A DNA stretch of 64,000 nucleotides from Pseudomonadota bacterium. GTDB lineage: Bacteria > Cyanobacteriota > Vampirovibrionia > Obscuribacterales > Obscuribacteraceae. The stretch's first letter is position 1; the number at the start of each line of letters is the position of its first letter. Below the pieces are notes generated by a model, which was not told the origin of the DNA, did no database searches, and saw only the letters and a list, made by a program, of their open reading frames with translations. The translations under genes and the position numbers were made by a program. Below, one piece after another: positions 8,222 to 16,259 of the stretch. The DNA lies in assembly GCA_021325555.1 (NCBI GenBank), contig JAJPGY010000039.1, positions 1 through 64,000 of the forward strand, given 5' to 3'.

Positions 8222-8252
8222 GGAGCCGGGCTGAAATTTCCAGCTCGGCTCC
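8222..8252 (+). terminator. 12-bp stem-loop between genes
   Basis: GGAGCCGGGCTG (8222-8233) pairs with CAGCTCGGCTCC (8241-8252) with one G-T pair and a seven-base loop. It lies directly after the serine protease stop and has no T-run. It resembles the other intergenic hairpins in the island. Confidence 0.45.
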
Positions 8253-8281
8253 CGCCATCGATTGAAAGGAGACATGCCGTC

Positions 8282-9004
8282 GTGCGTGCTTTTCATCGTG
8301 ATCCGAAAACAAAGTTTTTCTATCTGCAACGCGTCCAAGGACACCGGCTTCGGTACGAAATCCGGCAGGGCGTGTTGTGGGAACGGGGCGTGGGAAGTGC
8401 GGTGGGCTGCACCATCCATTCCTCGGATTACAACCTGTACTGGTTCGAGCTCGGAATCCCGGTCGTCCTGGCCTACCTCGAGGATGCCATTTTCTACGGG
8501 CTGCCTCCCGGCAGGTCGGCACTCTGGCCGGAGCAGTTTCTGAGCGCCATAAGACCGGGCGCGGACCTGCGGGCGGTGTGGGGCAAGTTCGTCGTCGTCT
8601 CCTTCGAATCAGCGGCCGGCTTGGCGTGGAGTGCGCTGACGAGGGAGCGCAGGGCAGCCATCCTCAAGGTTTCGGGGCTGTTCGCCAGGTCTCCTCAGGA
8701 GCACGTCTGGTCCGGAGCCTTCGAAATGGCTGCGAAGGAGGCTGAGGCAGCCGGGGGAGCGGCCGCGCACGCCGCAGCGGCGGCGGCTTATTCCGTGGGG
8801 TACCCGGGCTGGGCTTTCAGTGTGTCGAACATGATCGCCAACACCGCATTCGAGTCAACCGCCGCCGACTGGGCAATGAGGGCAGCCAGGCGAGGCGAAG
8901 ATCCCGCCAGCAGCCCCGAGGCCCGGATTGCGGCCAATCGCGCCCTGGTCGACTCCTACATACACCAGGCGGAGCGTCTGCTCTACCTGCTGCGCGACGC
9001 ATAA
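8282..9004 (+). CDS. Unknown 240-residue protein with Ala-rich helical tail
   Basis: The GTG at 8282 is the start, placed about nine bases after GAAAGGAGAC. An ATG at 8274 is in another frame. The N-terminal half includes RYEIRQGVLWERGVGSAVGC and the phrase LGIPVVLAYLEDAIFYGLP followed by WPEQFLSAIRPGADL. From memory, this pattern (a name-less family with LGIPxxLAxLED and WPExFLxAIPxGADL) recurs in metagenomic bacterial proteins with an Ala/Ser-rich helical C-terminus, as here at about residues 150-185. Its biochemical function is unknown. It has no signal peptide. The gene is linked to the solenoid gene downstream by a 30-base gap. Confidence 0.65.
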   Translation: MRAFHRDPKTKFFYLQRVQGHRLRYEIRQGVLWERGVGSAVGCTIHSSDYNLYWFELGIPVVLAYLEDAIFYGLPPGRSALWPEQFLSAIRPGADLRAVWGKFVVVSFESAAGLAWSALTRERRAAILKVSGLFARSPQEHVWSGAFEMAAKEAEAAGGAAAHAAAAAAYSVGYPGWAFSVSNMIANTAFESTAADWAMRAARRGEDPASSPEARIAANRALVDSYIHQAERLLYLLRDA

Positions 9005-9034
9005 AAGAACGACATCATTGAAAGGAGAAAAACC

Positions 9035-9997
9035 TTGACGGGATATGTGAAGGTCCTGGTTGGAAACAAATCACGACATGGCGACACCATCGCTTGGTCC
9101 CTGCCGGTTCAAAACGCTGATGGTAGCTGGGTGCCTGGCGAATGGCATGACCGCAGTAATCCTCTCAGCCAGTTGGACGGATACTGTCTGACGAATGTAC
9201 CCGCATTGTTCTGGGCAGACGGTGCCGAGGCCGACGCGGCGGAGTTCGAGGAGGTGCTCCGGGAACTGGACGGAAGGCCGCTTGTCGGCTACCCCAATCA
9301 GATCGTTTGCCGGCGGGTGAGGTTGTTGAGGAAACTCACGGATGCCGAACTCAAGCCGCTCAACGTCTTCCGCACCGGGTTCCACGGAATTGGCTCGCAT
9401 GACGTCGCCGCGGTAGACGGCACCGCGGAGGTCGAAGCGTGCGGACAATCCAAAGTGATCGCCTGCGGAAGGGCACGCGTGACCGCGTATGATTCCGCTT
9501 GCGTGCAGGCAAGCGGGAACGCCCGGGTATCAGCATTTGAGTCCACCACCGTAACGGCGTGCGACAACGTCACCGTGTGGGCAAGCGGCAACTTCCACAT
9601 CAAGGCCAGCGAAGTTCTCAGCGTGACTGCGCGGGACTGCGCGCGCGTAAATGTGAGCGGCGCGGTCGTTGCCACTGCATACGACAGCGTCGAACTCCGC
9701 GCCCTGAGTGCCACGGTAAAGGCCTGCGACAGCTCCAGGGTGGAAGCCCTCGGAGGCACCGTAGAGGCATACGATCGCGCGCGAGTCATCGCGCGTGGTC
9801 GGTCTAACGTAACCGCATACGACAACACCACCGTAGAGGCTTACGACAACGCTGTCGTCATCACCCAGGCAGAGCCGGATTTGCGGTCACCTACCGTCAA
9901 GGTAGAGGACCGCGCGGTACATCTTAACCGGAGTGGAACATGCGTAACGTTCCGCACCGACGGCAGAGCGATGGTCATTTTACAACACCGAGTCTAA
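9035..9997 (+). CDS. Octapeptide-repeat beta-solenoid protein 1
   Basis: This 320-residue protein starts with TTG at 9035 after AAAGGAGAAAAACC; the paralogue at 11698 starts at the same aligned residue with GTG, supporting the choice. Residues 1-125 form a conserved head (VKVLVGNKS, WSLPVQN, PGEWH, CRRVRLLRKLTD). Residues 131-278 are about 18 consecutive eight-residue units of the type ARVTAYDS, SNVTAYDN and TTVEAYDN, with hydrophobic residues at positions 3 and 5. This predicts a right-handed solenoid of short strands. There is no signal peptide and no known catalytic site. The function is unknown; the head and tail architecture suggests a binding scaffold. It belongs to a family with at least three other members in the window. 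Confidence 0.8.
   Translation: MTGYVKVLVGNKSRHGDTIAWSLPVQNADGSWVPGEWHDRSNPLSQLDGYCLTNVPALFWADGAEADAAEFEEVLRELDGRPLVGYPNQIVCRRVRLLRKLTDAELKPLNVFRTGFHGIGSHDVAAVDGTAEVEACGQSKVIACGRARVTAYDSACVQASGNARVSAFESTTVTACDNVTVWASGNFHIKASEVLSVTARDCARVNVSGAVVATAYDSVELRALSATVKACDSSRVEALGGTVEAYDRARVIARGRSNVTAYDNTTVEAYDNAVVITQAEPDLRSPTVKVEDRAVHLNRSGTCVTFRTDGRAMVILQHRV
9425..9868. repeat. 24-bp-period coding repeat, about 18 units
   Basis: The region encoding residues 131-278 of solenoid protein 1 has a 24-bp period: each unit encodes eight residues with the pattern xxVxAxxx. The units are well diverged in DNA, so the repeat is old and held by protein structure rather than recent slippage. Two units are one residue short (starting TVKACDS and TVEAYDR). 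Confidence 0.8.
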
Positions 9998-10150
9998 CCC
10001 ACTCTCGTCCGCCACGGTGGCGGCCGCACACTTGAGTCCAGCGAAAGACTGCATCCGTCAAACATCAGCGTCCTTGCCCGCAGGTGCGGGCTGGCCGGCG
10101 CGCTGGCGAGGGGCAGCATTTCGCATCAACCAGGAAAGGAGATCATCGAC

Positions 10151-10669
10151 ATGATCAAATCATTTCTCATTGCTCTTGGCTACGAATATGCCGACGACAG
10201 CGATATTCGCATCGAAGCGATGCTGCCACCGGATGCGGTGGTGCAGGATATCGCCGTGGCGCTGCGTTTCAATGTCCCGGTGGCCACGATTATCTTCGCC
10301 GGCAGCGACGGGGTCGAGCTTGTACCGCGGCGCTTCCTCGTTCACAACAGCGATGATCCGGATGAGACGCCGTCCGGTTGGCCTGTGCCGGTTGTGAAGC
10401 TGATGCAATTCGTCGATCCGCATGGGTCGGGCTGGTGGATCTTCGAGGACACCAACGCCCTGGATCACCTCTGCGTGCTCAGCCGGCGGGACGACTTTCC
10501 TGTCGAGCGCTTCGAGGTCGACATCCACGGTTTCCCGGAAGAGGCCATCCAGTCCTTTCTCGCGAAGGGATTCGGCGACTACGCGCTCGGCCATGACAAG
10601 AAGCGCCACACAATCAAGCTCTGCTGCGACTGGGGTGGCGACATCGACGAAGAATGCGGAGACCCTTAG
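10151..10669 (+). CDS. Unknown 172-residue protein
   Basis: AAAGGAGATCATCGAC precedes the ATG, a strong start. The protein is mixed alpha/beta with a hydrophobic strand (VPVATIIFAGSDG), an aromatic segment (GSGWWIFEDTNAL) and an acidic, Cys-containing end (IKLCCDWGGDIDEECGDP). No signal peptide, membrane helix or known motif is found. It lies between solenoid protein 1 and a helical protein; the 153-base gap before it shows no clear gene. The function is unknown. Confidence 0.65.
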   Translation: MIKSFLIALGYEYADDSDIRIEAMLPPDAVVQDIAVALRFNVPVATIIFAGSDGVELVPRRFLVHNSDDPDETPSGWPVPVVKLMQFVDPHGSGWWIFEDTNALDHLCVLSRRDDFPVERFEVDIHGFPEEAIQSFLAKGFGDYALGHDKKRHTIKLCCDWGGDIDEECGDP

Positions 10670-10769
10670 CAGACGGATGTGCGAATGCTGGCCCTTTCGG
10701 GCGGGTGTTCGTTTGCGTCCGTCTTTCTATCTGGCGATTGCAAGAAAAGAGAATGGAGCCTTCACAACA

Positions 10770-11555
10770 ATGCACGAACTCAAGTCCCTGGAGGACGCGT
10801 TTGCGTCTGTCGCGGAAAAGGTCAGTCGAAATCTTGTGGACATCCGGCGTGGCGACATCCAGCCGGACTTCCATTGCCCGCGGACCCGCATGCTGGCTAT
10901 CCAGGCTTCCATCGTAGCCGGGCACGCCCTGGCTTGCCTGAAAAGGGCGCGTAGCGCCCTCCAGCCGCTCGCCAACGCGGCCTACGTCAGGGGCCGCGCC
11001 GATGCCATGGCGGTTACCCAGACTGATTTCCATGCCATGGCATCAGGCCTGTGTGCCACCTGGCTGTCCGAGAGCGAGCGGCTCTCCTTCCAGGCAGCCG
11101 GCCTGGTCGCCCTGGCCAAGCTGGCGCCACCACAGGAGGTGGAAACTGCCTTCGATACCCGAGACTGCTGGCAGCTCGCCAAACCAATCTGCGCGCGGGT
11201 GGCGGCCGTGTCGCTGGTGGCGCGGCGGGTAAAACTCCTCAAGGCCCAAACAGACCTCAGGAAAACCGCGGCAGCGGTAACCCTGCTCGAGCAAGCGCTT
11301 GCATTGGCACGCTCCGCAAGAGACAACCTGCGGGAGGCCCACAACTGCCTGCGCTGGCTCAAACGGGACCGTCTCGGCAACAGGAAGCCGCTTGCCCGGG
11401 CCCTTGGGCTCGACGAGCCCACCTTCTGCGTGCTCCAGCTCGATCTGGCCACGCACTGGGTCGGCCACGCCGAATGGTTGTCCAATCAGGCGGAAGAGCT
11501 TGCCGCCCGCGCTTGCCAGGAGCACCTTCTGTCGAAGTCCGCCTCCCGCGCCTGA
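10770..11555 (+). CDS. Unknown helical 261-residue protein
   Basis: The frame is open further upstream, but the region before 10770 overlaps the previous gene, so the ATG at 10770 is chosen (GAATGGAG about 12 bases ahead). The predicted protein is almost entirely alpha-helical, rich in Ala, Leu and Arg, with heptad-like spacing and many Cys residues (HALACLKRARSAL, LREAHNCLRWLKRD). It has no signal peptide or membrane helix. A coiled-coil or helical-bundle scaffold is likely. No family is recognised. It is followed by a strong intergenic hairpin and then by solenoid protein 2. Confidence 0.6.
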   Translation: MHELKSLEDAFASVAEKVSRNLVDIRRGDIQPDFHCPRTRMLAIQASIVAGHALACLKRARSALQPLANAAYVRGRADAMAVTQTDFHAMASGLCATWLSESERLSFQAAGLVALAKLAPPQEVETAFDTRDCWQLAKPICARVAAVSLVARRVKLLKAQTDLRKTAAAVTLLEQALALARSARDNLREAHNCLRWLKRDRLGNRKPLARALGLDEPTFCVLQLDLATHWVGHAEWLSNQAEELAARACQEHLLSKSASRA

Positions 11556-11562
11556 ACGTGTG

Positions 11563-11591
11563 GGAGGATGGCCATACACGTGCCATCCTCC
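11563..11591 (+). terminator. 10-bp perfect stem-loop between genes
   Basis: GGAGGATGGC (11563-11572) pairs perfectly with GCCATCCTCC (11582-11591) across a nine-base loop, right after the helical-protein gene. No T-run follows. It resembles the hairpins at 7244 and 8222. Confidence 0.45.
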
Positions 11592-11697
11592 TCGCTCGGG
11601 CTGTTGTTCTTAGCGCTTGCCGGCGCATACGTGTTGTGCGCCGCGCTGGAATCGGCAGTGACTCTGGTGGAGAAGCCAAACGAGAGGAGATAACAAC

Positions 11698-12390
11698 GTG
11701 ACTCCCTTTGTAAAGGTGCTGGTTGGAGATCGATCATGCAACGGCGGCGATCATCGCTGGTCGCTGCCGGTTCAAAACGAGGACGGCAAGTGGACACCGG
11801 GCGAATGGCACGAGCACGTCGGGCCGCTGGCCATTCTCACCGCCGGGTTCCACCTGACGAGAAACCCGGCTTTCTGGTGGAAGGAAGGCGCGGAGGCCTA
11901 CGCAGTCGAGTACGAAGGCGCCCTTCGCGACGCCAACGGAGAGCTCGTGGTGCACCTGGGGAACTCAATCTGCTGCCGTCGGGTGCGCCTGACCCGCAGG
12001 CTCACGGACAGCAGGCTGGAGACATACAACATCTACAGGTCCGGCTGGCACTGCCTTAGCGGTCAGATAGTCGCCGTGGCGGAAGGCGAGGCGGTTGTGC
12101 TGGCCGAGGACCGGGTCCGCGTGCGAGCATACGGCAGCGCGCACGTGGAAGCATGGGGCCACGCCATCGTGGAGGCGAGAGGCGATGTCACCGTGAGCGC
12201 GCACGAGAATTCCCTGATCCACTCGCTGAGCAACCAGATGGTTAGAGCCTCCGGCTGCGCCCTCGTATTTGCCCACAACAGTGCGCAGGTCCAGGCGTTC
12301 GACAAGGTACGGGTATGCGCCTTCCAGAACGCCAGCGTGGAGGTTCACGACGAGGCACGGGTGATAAGACATCCAACACAGGCGATCTAG
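11698..12390 (+). CDS. Octapeptide-repeat beta-solenoid protein 2
   Basis: This 230-residue protein starts with GTG after GAGAGGAGATAACAAC. It is a paralogue of the protein at 9035: the heads align (FVKVLVGDRS, WSLPVQNEDG, PGEWHEH, CCRRVRLTRRLTD, YRSGWHC). The tail has about 12 eight-residue units such as RVRVRAYG, SAHVEAWG and HAIVEARG. It lacks a signal peptide. The duplicated architecture within 2 kb suggests the two proteins act together or on related ligands. It is the last gene of the accessory island and is followed at once by a strong terminator. Confidence 0.8.
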   Translation: MTPFVKVLVGDRSCNGGDHRWSLPVQNEDGKWTPGEWHEHVGPLAILTAGFHLTRNPAFWWKEGAEAYAVEYEGALRDANGELVVHLGNSICCRRVRLTRRLTDSRLETYNIYRSGWHCLSGQIVAVAEGEAVVLAEDRVRVRAYGSAHVEAWGHAIVEARGDVTVSAHENSLIHSLSNQMVRASGCALVFAHNSAQVQAFDKVRVCAFQNASVEVHDEARVIRHPTQAI

Positions 12391-12391
12391 A

Positions 12392-12425
12392 GACAGCGGG
12401 GAGCACCGGTTTGCTCTCCGCTGTC
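12392..12425 (+). terminator. Intrinsic terminator closing the accessory island
   Basis: GACAGCGGGGAGCA (12392-12405) pairs with TGCTCTCCGCTGTC (12412-12425), a 14-bp stem with a single G-T pair and a six-base loop. TTGACTTT follows. It begins one base after the stop codon of solenoid protein 2. Confidence 0.85.
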
Positions 12426-12749
12426 TTGACTTTACATCACGGGAGGTAATGCATTCGAAGGCAAGCGGGCGGGGCATGCCCCGCCTCTGCAGGCACTCAC
12501 CGAATGAAAAAATTTTGCGATTGATGCCACCATATACAGTGGCACTTGGCATTCTCGCATACTGGCGCCCAGCCCGAGCGCTTGACTTGTCCACAATATC
12601 GGTCGCATTACCGCTGTTTTCATGGCTGGCCGACGAGCAACAATTTATAATGGGCCGGTGGGAGAAGCCCCGCATCGTTCGACGTCGTCAAGAGGTATCG
12701 GTTCGCAGCGGCGTAAAGCAAACAGGCTCTAGAGAAGGAACTGCAGGAA
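12426..12749 (+). promoter_or_regulatory. Spacer with a likely -10 box for the TIG protein
   Basis: No gene is supported here. A perfect TATAAT lies at 12646-12651, with a weak -35 (TGGCTG at 12623-12628) 17 bases upstream, about 100 bases before the TIG-domain gene. The ribosome site GAAGGAACTGCAGGA sits just before that gene's ATG. Confidence 0.4.
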
Positions 12750-13787
12750 ATGAAACGTAGGTTTTTAGCATTGGCAGCAACGCTGACTCTGGCAGCCGCT
12801 CCGGCAGATGCCGCCGACAAGTCGAGCAATGCCAGACCCGCCATCCCGCCCGCGCCAAAAACGCCGACCCTGCAAATCCCGCCGGCGCCTGCGGCGCGCA
12901 AGGCGCCCGCTGCTGCGCCAAGCAAGGCGCAGGCAGCCAGGGAGGTCACCGTAGCCGAGTCGCGGCCTTACGTCTCCAAGGGCAACACCGTCCAGCACTT
13001 CGTCGACTACATAAACCTGAAGCCGGGACAGGAGCGCCTGCCGCTCACGCTCACCATCAACAACAACGGCTTCGAGTGGCTGAATCTTTCGATTGCCGGC
13101 TATCCCGTGCTTACCCACAAGGACCTGCGCAACAAGTATACTGTGCCGGTGGCGGTCACCGGCAGCGTCAGCGGGGGCAGTAGCCAGGTTATCATCGACG
13201 CGGTCGGTCGTGCCGGCTCGACGCTGTCCTGGAAGCTCACGGCCCCGACCCCGGAGCTGATGAGCGCGTCCCCGACCGAGGTTGCGCCCGGCGACACGCT
13301 CACCATCAAAGGCAAGAACTTCTGCCCGGCGGCTAACTACAACAGCGTTAAGATCGGCGAAAAGACGGCGCGGGTAAAGGGGGCGTCAGCAACTCAGCTG
13401 CAGGTGGAGGTGCCTGACGACGCCGCCTCCGGGCTCCAGCAGCTGGAGGTAAGCGTGATCGGGCAGAAAGCCACGGGCAAGGCCGAGGTGACGGTCGCCA
13501 ACAGTCCGCCCGAGCTCACCTCAATGAGCCTGGAGTCAGGACCGCCGGGGCTGGCGGTGACCATATATGGAAAGAACTTCTCCAAGAAGCTGGGAGAGAA
13601 CAAGGTCTTCTTCGGTGACCTGTACGATGAGATTGAAGCACCAGTTGTCTCCGGCGACCAGAACAGCCTGACCGTCATCATTCCGGATATGACCGCGCCA
13701 CTTTATAATGTGCCGGTCACCGTGAAGGTGGGCAAGCTGAAGTCGAAGAACTCACTTACATTCCTGGTACAGACAAGGGTGTTCTAA
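12750..13787 (+). CDS. Secreted protein with two IPT/TIG domains
   Basis: This 345-residue protein has a signal peptide (RRFLALAATLTLAAAPADAA) and a Pro/Ala-rich linker to about residue 65. The next region (about 66-165) contains strands such as LPLTLTINNNGFEWLNLS. Two IPT/TIG immunoglobulin-like domains follow: the first opens PELMSASPTEVAPGDTLTIK with GKNFCP, the second opens PPELTSMSLESGPPGLAVTI with GKNFSKK. Such domains mediate protein or carbohydrate binding at the cell surface. There is no LPxTG or autotransporter part, so it is probably periplasmic or released. It converges with the oxidoreductase gene. The family call is firm; the ligand is unknown. Confidence 0.85.
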   Translation: MKRRFLALAATLTLAAAPADAADKSSNARPAIPPAPKTPTLQIPPAPAARKAPAAAPSKAQAAREVTVAESRPYVSKGNTVQHFVDYINLKPGQERLPLTLTINNNGFEWLNLSIAGYPVLTHKDLRNKYTVPVAVTGSVSGGSSQVIIDAVGRAGSTLSWKLTAPTPELMSASPTEVAPGDTLTIKGKNFCPAANYNSVKIGEKTARVKGASATQLQVEVPDDAASGLQQLEVSVIGQKATGKAEVTVANSPPELTSMSLESGPPGLAVTIYGKNFSKKLGENKVFFGDLYDEIEAPVVSGDQNSLTVIIPDMTAPLYNVPVTVKVGKLKSKNSLTFLVQTRVF

Positions 13788-13824
13788 CAGGGTTCGCAGC
13801 CCCGGCCATGCCGGCGCTCCCGGC

Positions 13825-15009
13825 CTAGGGAGTCCTCGCCTGGCTGGGCGGCGCCAGGCTTTCCCTGTCAACCGAGAAGATGCCCGGATGACGGCCGTCA
13901 AGGGCGGTTTCGGTGAGCAGCCGAGACATGTTCAGGCCGTAGCCGAGGCCGTGCCCATTGCAGGCCACGGCGAAAAAGACGGAGGGCATCTGCTTGAGCC
14001 TGCCTACAAGCGGCAGTCCGTCGCTGGTGAAGCCCATCAATCCCGCCCAGCGGTAATCAATGGTGACGCCGGCCACATCGGGGAAGCGGTCCTTGAGGTA
14101 GCGCTCCAGCGACTCCTGAACCGGCGCCGTCACCACCTCCGCGTAGCCGACCTCCTCCTCCAGGTGCAGTTGCCGGCAGCCGCCCAGGAGGAGCCGCCGG
14201 TCGGGTAGCTGGCGGAAGTACTCCCAGCCGTAATTGGCGTAGCAAAGCCGGTCGACGATGCTCTTTCTCAACGGCTGGGTGACCAGAGCCTGCCCGCGAG
14301 CGCACTGGATCTTGCCCCGGAAATAGGGCTCGAGCAATGCCGCATAGGCGTTGGTGGCAAGCAGCACTCGCCGGCAGGCGATCGTGCGGTGCGGCGTTTG
14401 CACCACGGCCTCGTCGGTGTCCTCCTGATGAATCTTCAGCACCGGCTCGTTCTGCCAGACGCTGGCACCACCGGCGGTGACCAGCGCCTCCACCAGCCGC
14501 GCCGGATGAACCCCGAAGTCGCCGGGGTTATAGATGGCCCCGAAGAAGTCCCTGTCAATTGGATCCTCCTTCAGGTACTCGAGCTCGAAGCCGTCCTCGG
14601 CCATGAGCTCGGCCGACTCGTGCAGGTCCTCCAGCTCCTCCAGGGAGGAGGCAAGCAGGTAAGAGCCGCAGGGCACGTAGTCAAAGGTGTTCTCCCGCCC
14701 GGACAGAAACTCCCTGACCATCGCCTGGCTCTCCTCGGCGAACGCGAAGATCCCCCGCGCATTCTCGCGCCCGTAGAGCCTGGCCACCTGGTTGTAGTAA
14801 GGTTGAATGCCGCGCAGAACAAAACCGGCGCTCCGCCCGGTGGAGCCCCCCGCCAGGCCGCGCGCCTCCACGAGCCCCACCCGCAAGCCACGGCGCCGCG
14901 AAAGCAGATAAGCGCAGCCGGCACCAATCATGCCACCGCCAATGATGGCAACATCCAGCTCATCCTTCACCCGCTCACCGGGATTGTCCAACCAGATGGG
15001 AAGCGTCAT
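13825..15009 (-). CDS. FAD-dependent amine/amino-acid oxidoreductase (DAO family)
   Basis: This 394-residue protein has the Rossmann dinucleotide motif GGGMIGAGCAYLLSRR near residues 24-40, then E-containing strand end (VGLVEA). The motifs GSTGRSAG and the C-terminal DGLPLVGRLKQMPSVFFAVA with GHGLGYG are typical of glycine/D-amino-acid oxidases and gamma-glutamylputrescine oxidase relatives. It would oxidise an amine or amino acid with FAD and O2 or a quinone; the substrate cannot be told. No signal peptide. The ATG lies only six bases after a TATAAT on the same strand and has no ribosome site, so the message may be leaderless. Confidence 0.88.
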   Translation of the reverse strand: MTLPIWLDNPGERVKDELDVAIIGGGMIGAGCAYLLSRRRGLRVGLVEARGLAGGSTGRSAGFVLRGIQPYYNQVARLYGRENARGIFAFAEESQAMVREFLSGRENTFDYVPCGSYLLASSLEELEDLHESAELMAEDGFELEYLKEDPIDRDFFGAIYNPGDFGVHPARLVEALVTAGGASVWQNEPVLKIHQEDTDEAVVQTPHRTIACRRVLLATNAYAALLEPYFRGKIQCARGQALVTQPLRKSIVDRLCYANYGWEYFRQLPDRRLLLGGCRQLHLEEEVGYAEVVTAPVQESLERYLKDRFPDVAGVTIDYRWAGLMGFTSDGLPLVGRLKQMPSVFFAVACNGHGLGYGLNMSRLLTETALDGRHPGIFSVDRESLAPPSQARTP

Positions 15010-15015
15010 TTTTCT

Positions 15016-15055
15016 ATTATATGAGAAGCCGGGCGGGGGGCACTTACGTTATAAT
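15016..15055. promoter_or_regulatory. Divergent promoters for the oxidase and prfB
   Basis: Two perfect -10 boxes lie back to back: TATAAT on the minus strand (15016-15021) toward the oxidoreductase, and TATAAT on the plus strand (15050-15055) toward prfB, 31 bases before its start. Neither has a good TTGACA 17 bases upstream; the space between is GC-rich. The minus-strand box would place transcription start at or next to the ATG. Confidence 0.5.
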
Positions 15056-15085
15056 CAGGCTCGGAGCCTAACGGGGTGGCAAAGC

Positions 15086-16247
15086 ATGATGCTCTCGGAA
15101 CTCAAGCGGGAATTGGAAGCGGTCAAGGAGCGCCTGGCGAAAGTCAGGGAGTATCTTTGACCCAGACGCGCTGCGCCGGGAACTCAAAGGCCTGGAAGAG
15201 CAAACGCTGGAGCCGGACTTCTGGCAGGATCAGAGACGGGCACAGCATGTGACGCAAAGGATGAGCCGGCTCAAAGGCTCGCTCGAGCAGTACGAGGGCT
15301 GGAAGCGGGCTCTGAGCGATCTCTCGGTGCTGGTGGAGGTCGGGCTCGAGGAAGGCGATGAATCGGTGGCCGGCGAGGTCGACTCCGGCCTGAAAAAGCT
15401 CAACGAGGAGCTGGAGCGCTTCGAGTTCACGCGGCTTCTGTCGGGAGAATACGACGACTCCTCGGCGCTGGTGACGATCAACGCCGGCGCCGGCGGCACC
15501 GACGCCCAGGACTGGGCGGAGATGCTCCTGCGCATGTACCTGCGCTGGTGTCAGGGGCGCGGTTTCAAGACCGAGATCCTCGATCAGTCGCCCGGCGAGG
15601 AGGCCGGGATAAAAAGCGTCACGTTCCGCGCCGACGGACCGTTCGCCTACGGCTACCTGGCCTGCGAGAAGGGCGTGCACCGGCTTGTGCGCAAGTCGCC
15701 CTTCAAAGCCGGCAACGACTCCCGGCAGACCAGCTTTGCCGCCCTCGAGGTGAGCCCGCTCATGGAGGACATCGAGAAGCTGGTCGAGATCCGCGACGAG
15801 GACCTGGAGGTGGACACCATGCGCTCCGGCGGGGCGGGCGGCCAGAACGTCAACAAGGTGGAGACCGCCGTGCGCGTTGTTCACAAGCCGACCGGCATCA
15901 CCGTCAAGTGCCAGCAGGAGCGCAGCCAGCTCATGAACAAGGCGCTGGCCATGGAGCTTCTGCGCTCCAAGCTCCTGGCCATCAAACAGTCCGAGCGGGA
16001 CGAGGAGCTGGCGAGGCTGCGCGGCGAGAGCGTCTCGGCCACCTTCGGCAACGCCATCCGTTCCTATGTGCTCGACGACCGCCTGGTCAAGGACGTGCGC
16101 ACCAAGGTGGAGACCCCGCACGTGGAGTCGGTCCTGAACGGCGACCTCGACCAGTTCATTGAAGCTTACCTGCGCCAGAAGGCGATAAGCCAATCGAAGA
16201 ACGGCAGCAAACAGGGCGCGCAGTCGCCTTCGCTGCCGGACCGGTAG
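15086..16247 (+). CDS. prfB: Peptide chain release factor 2, +1 frameshifted
   Basis: RF2 releases nascent chains at UGA and UAA. The first 24 codons (15086-15157, MMLSELKRELEAVKERLAKV...) end at an in-frame TGA. Reading must shift +1 there, continuing from GAC at 15159 to the stop at 16247. The joined product is about 386 residues, a little longer than usual because of a Lys/Ser/Gln-containing tail. The GGQ peptidyl-transferase motif is in GGAGGQNVNKVE and the UGA-recognition tripeptide SPF is in VRKSPFKAGN. GGGGTGGC just upstream is the ribosome site. The gene is complete and should be autoregulated by RF2 level. Confidence 0.96.
15147..15161 (+). promoter_or_regulatory. Programmed +1 frameshift site in prfB
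   Basis: AGGGAGTATCTTTGAC contains the internal Shine-Dalgarno-like AGGGAG, then TAT, the slippery CTT and the in-frame TGA followed by C. This is the classic RF2 autoregulatory arrangement: low RF2 makes the ribosome pause at UGA and slip +1. Continuation LDPDALRRELKGLEEQ in the new frame matches RF2. Confidence 0.96.
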
Positions 16248-16259
16248 AAGATCGGCGAT

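Noticed and set aside
632..12425. Prophage
   Set aside because: No integrase, terminase, capsid or tail genes are recognised, and no attachment site repeats are seen at the borders.
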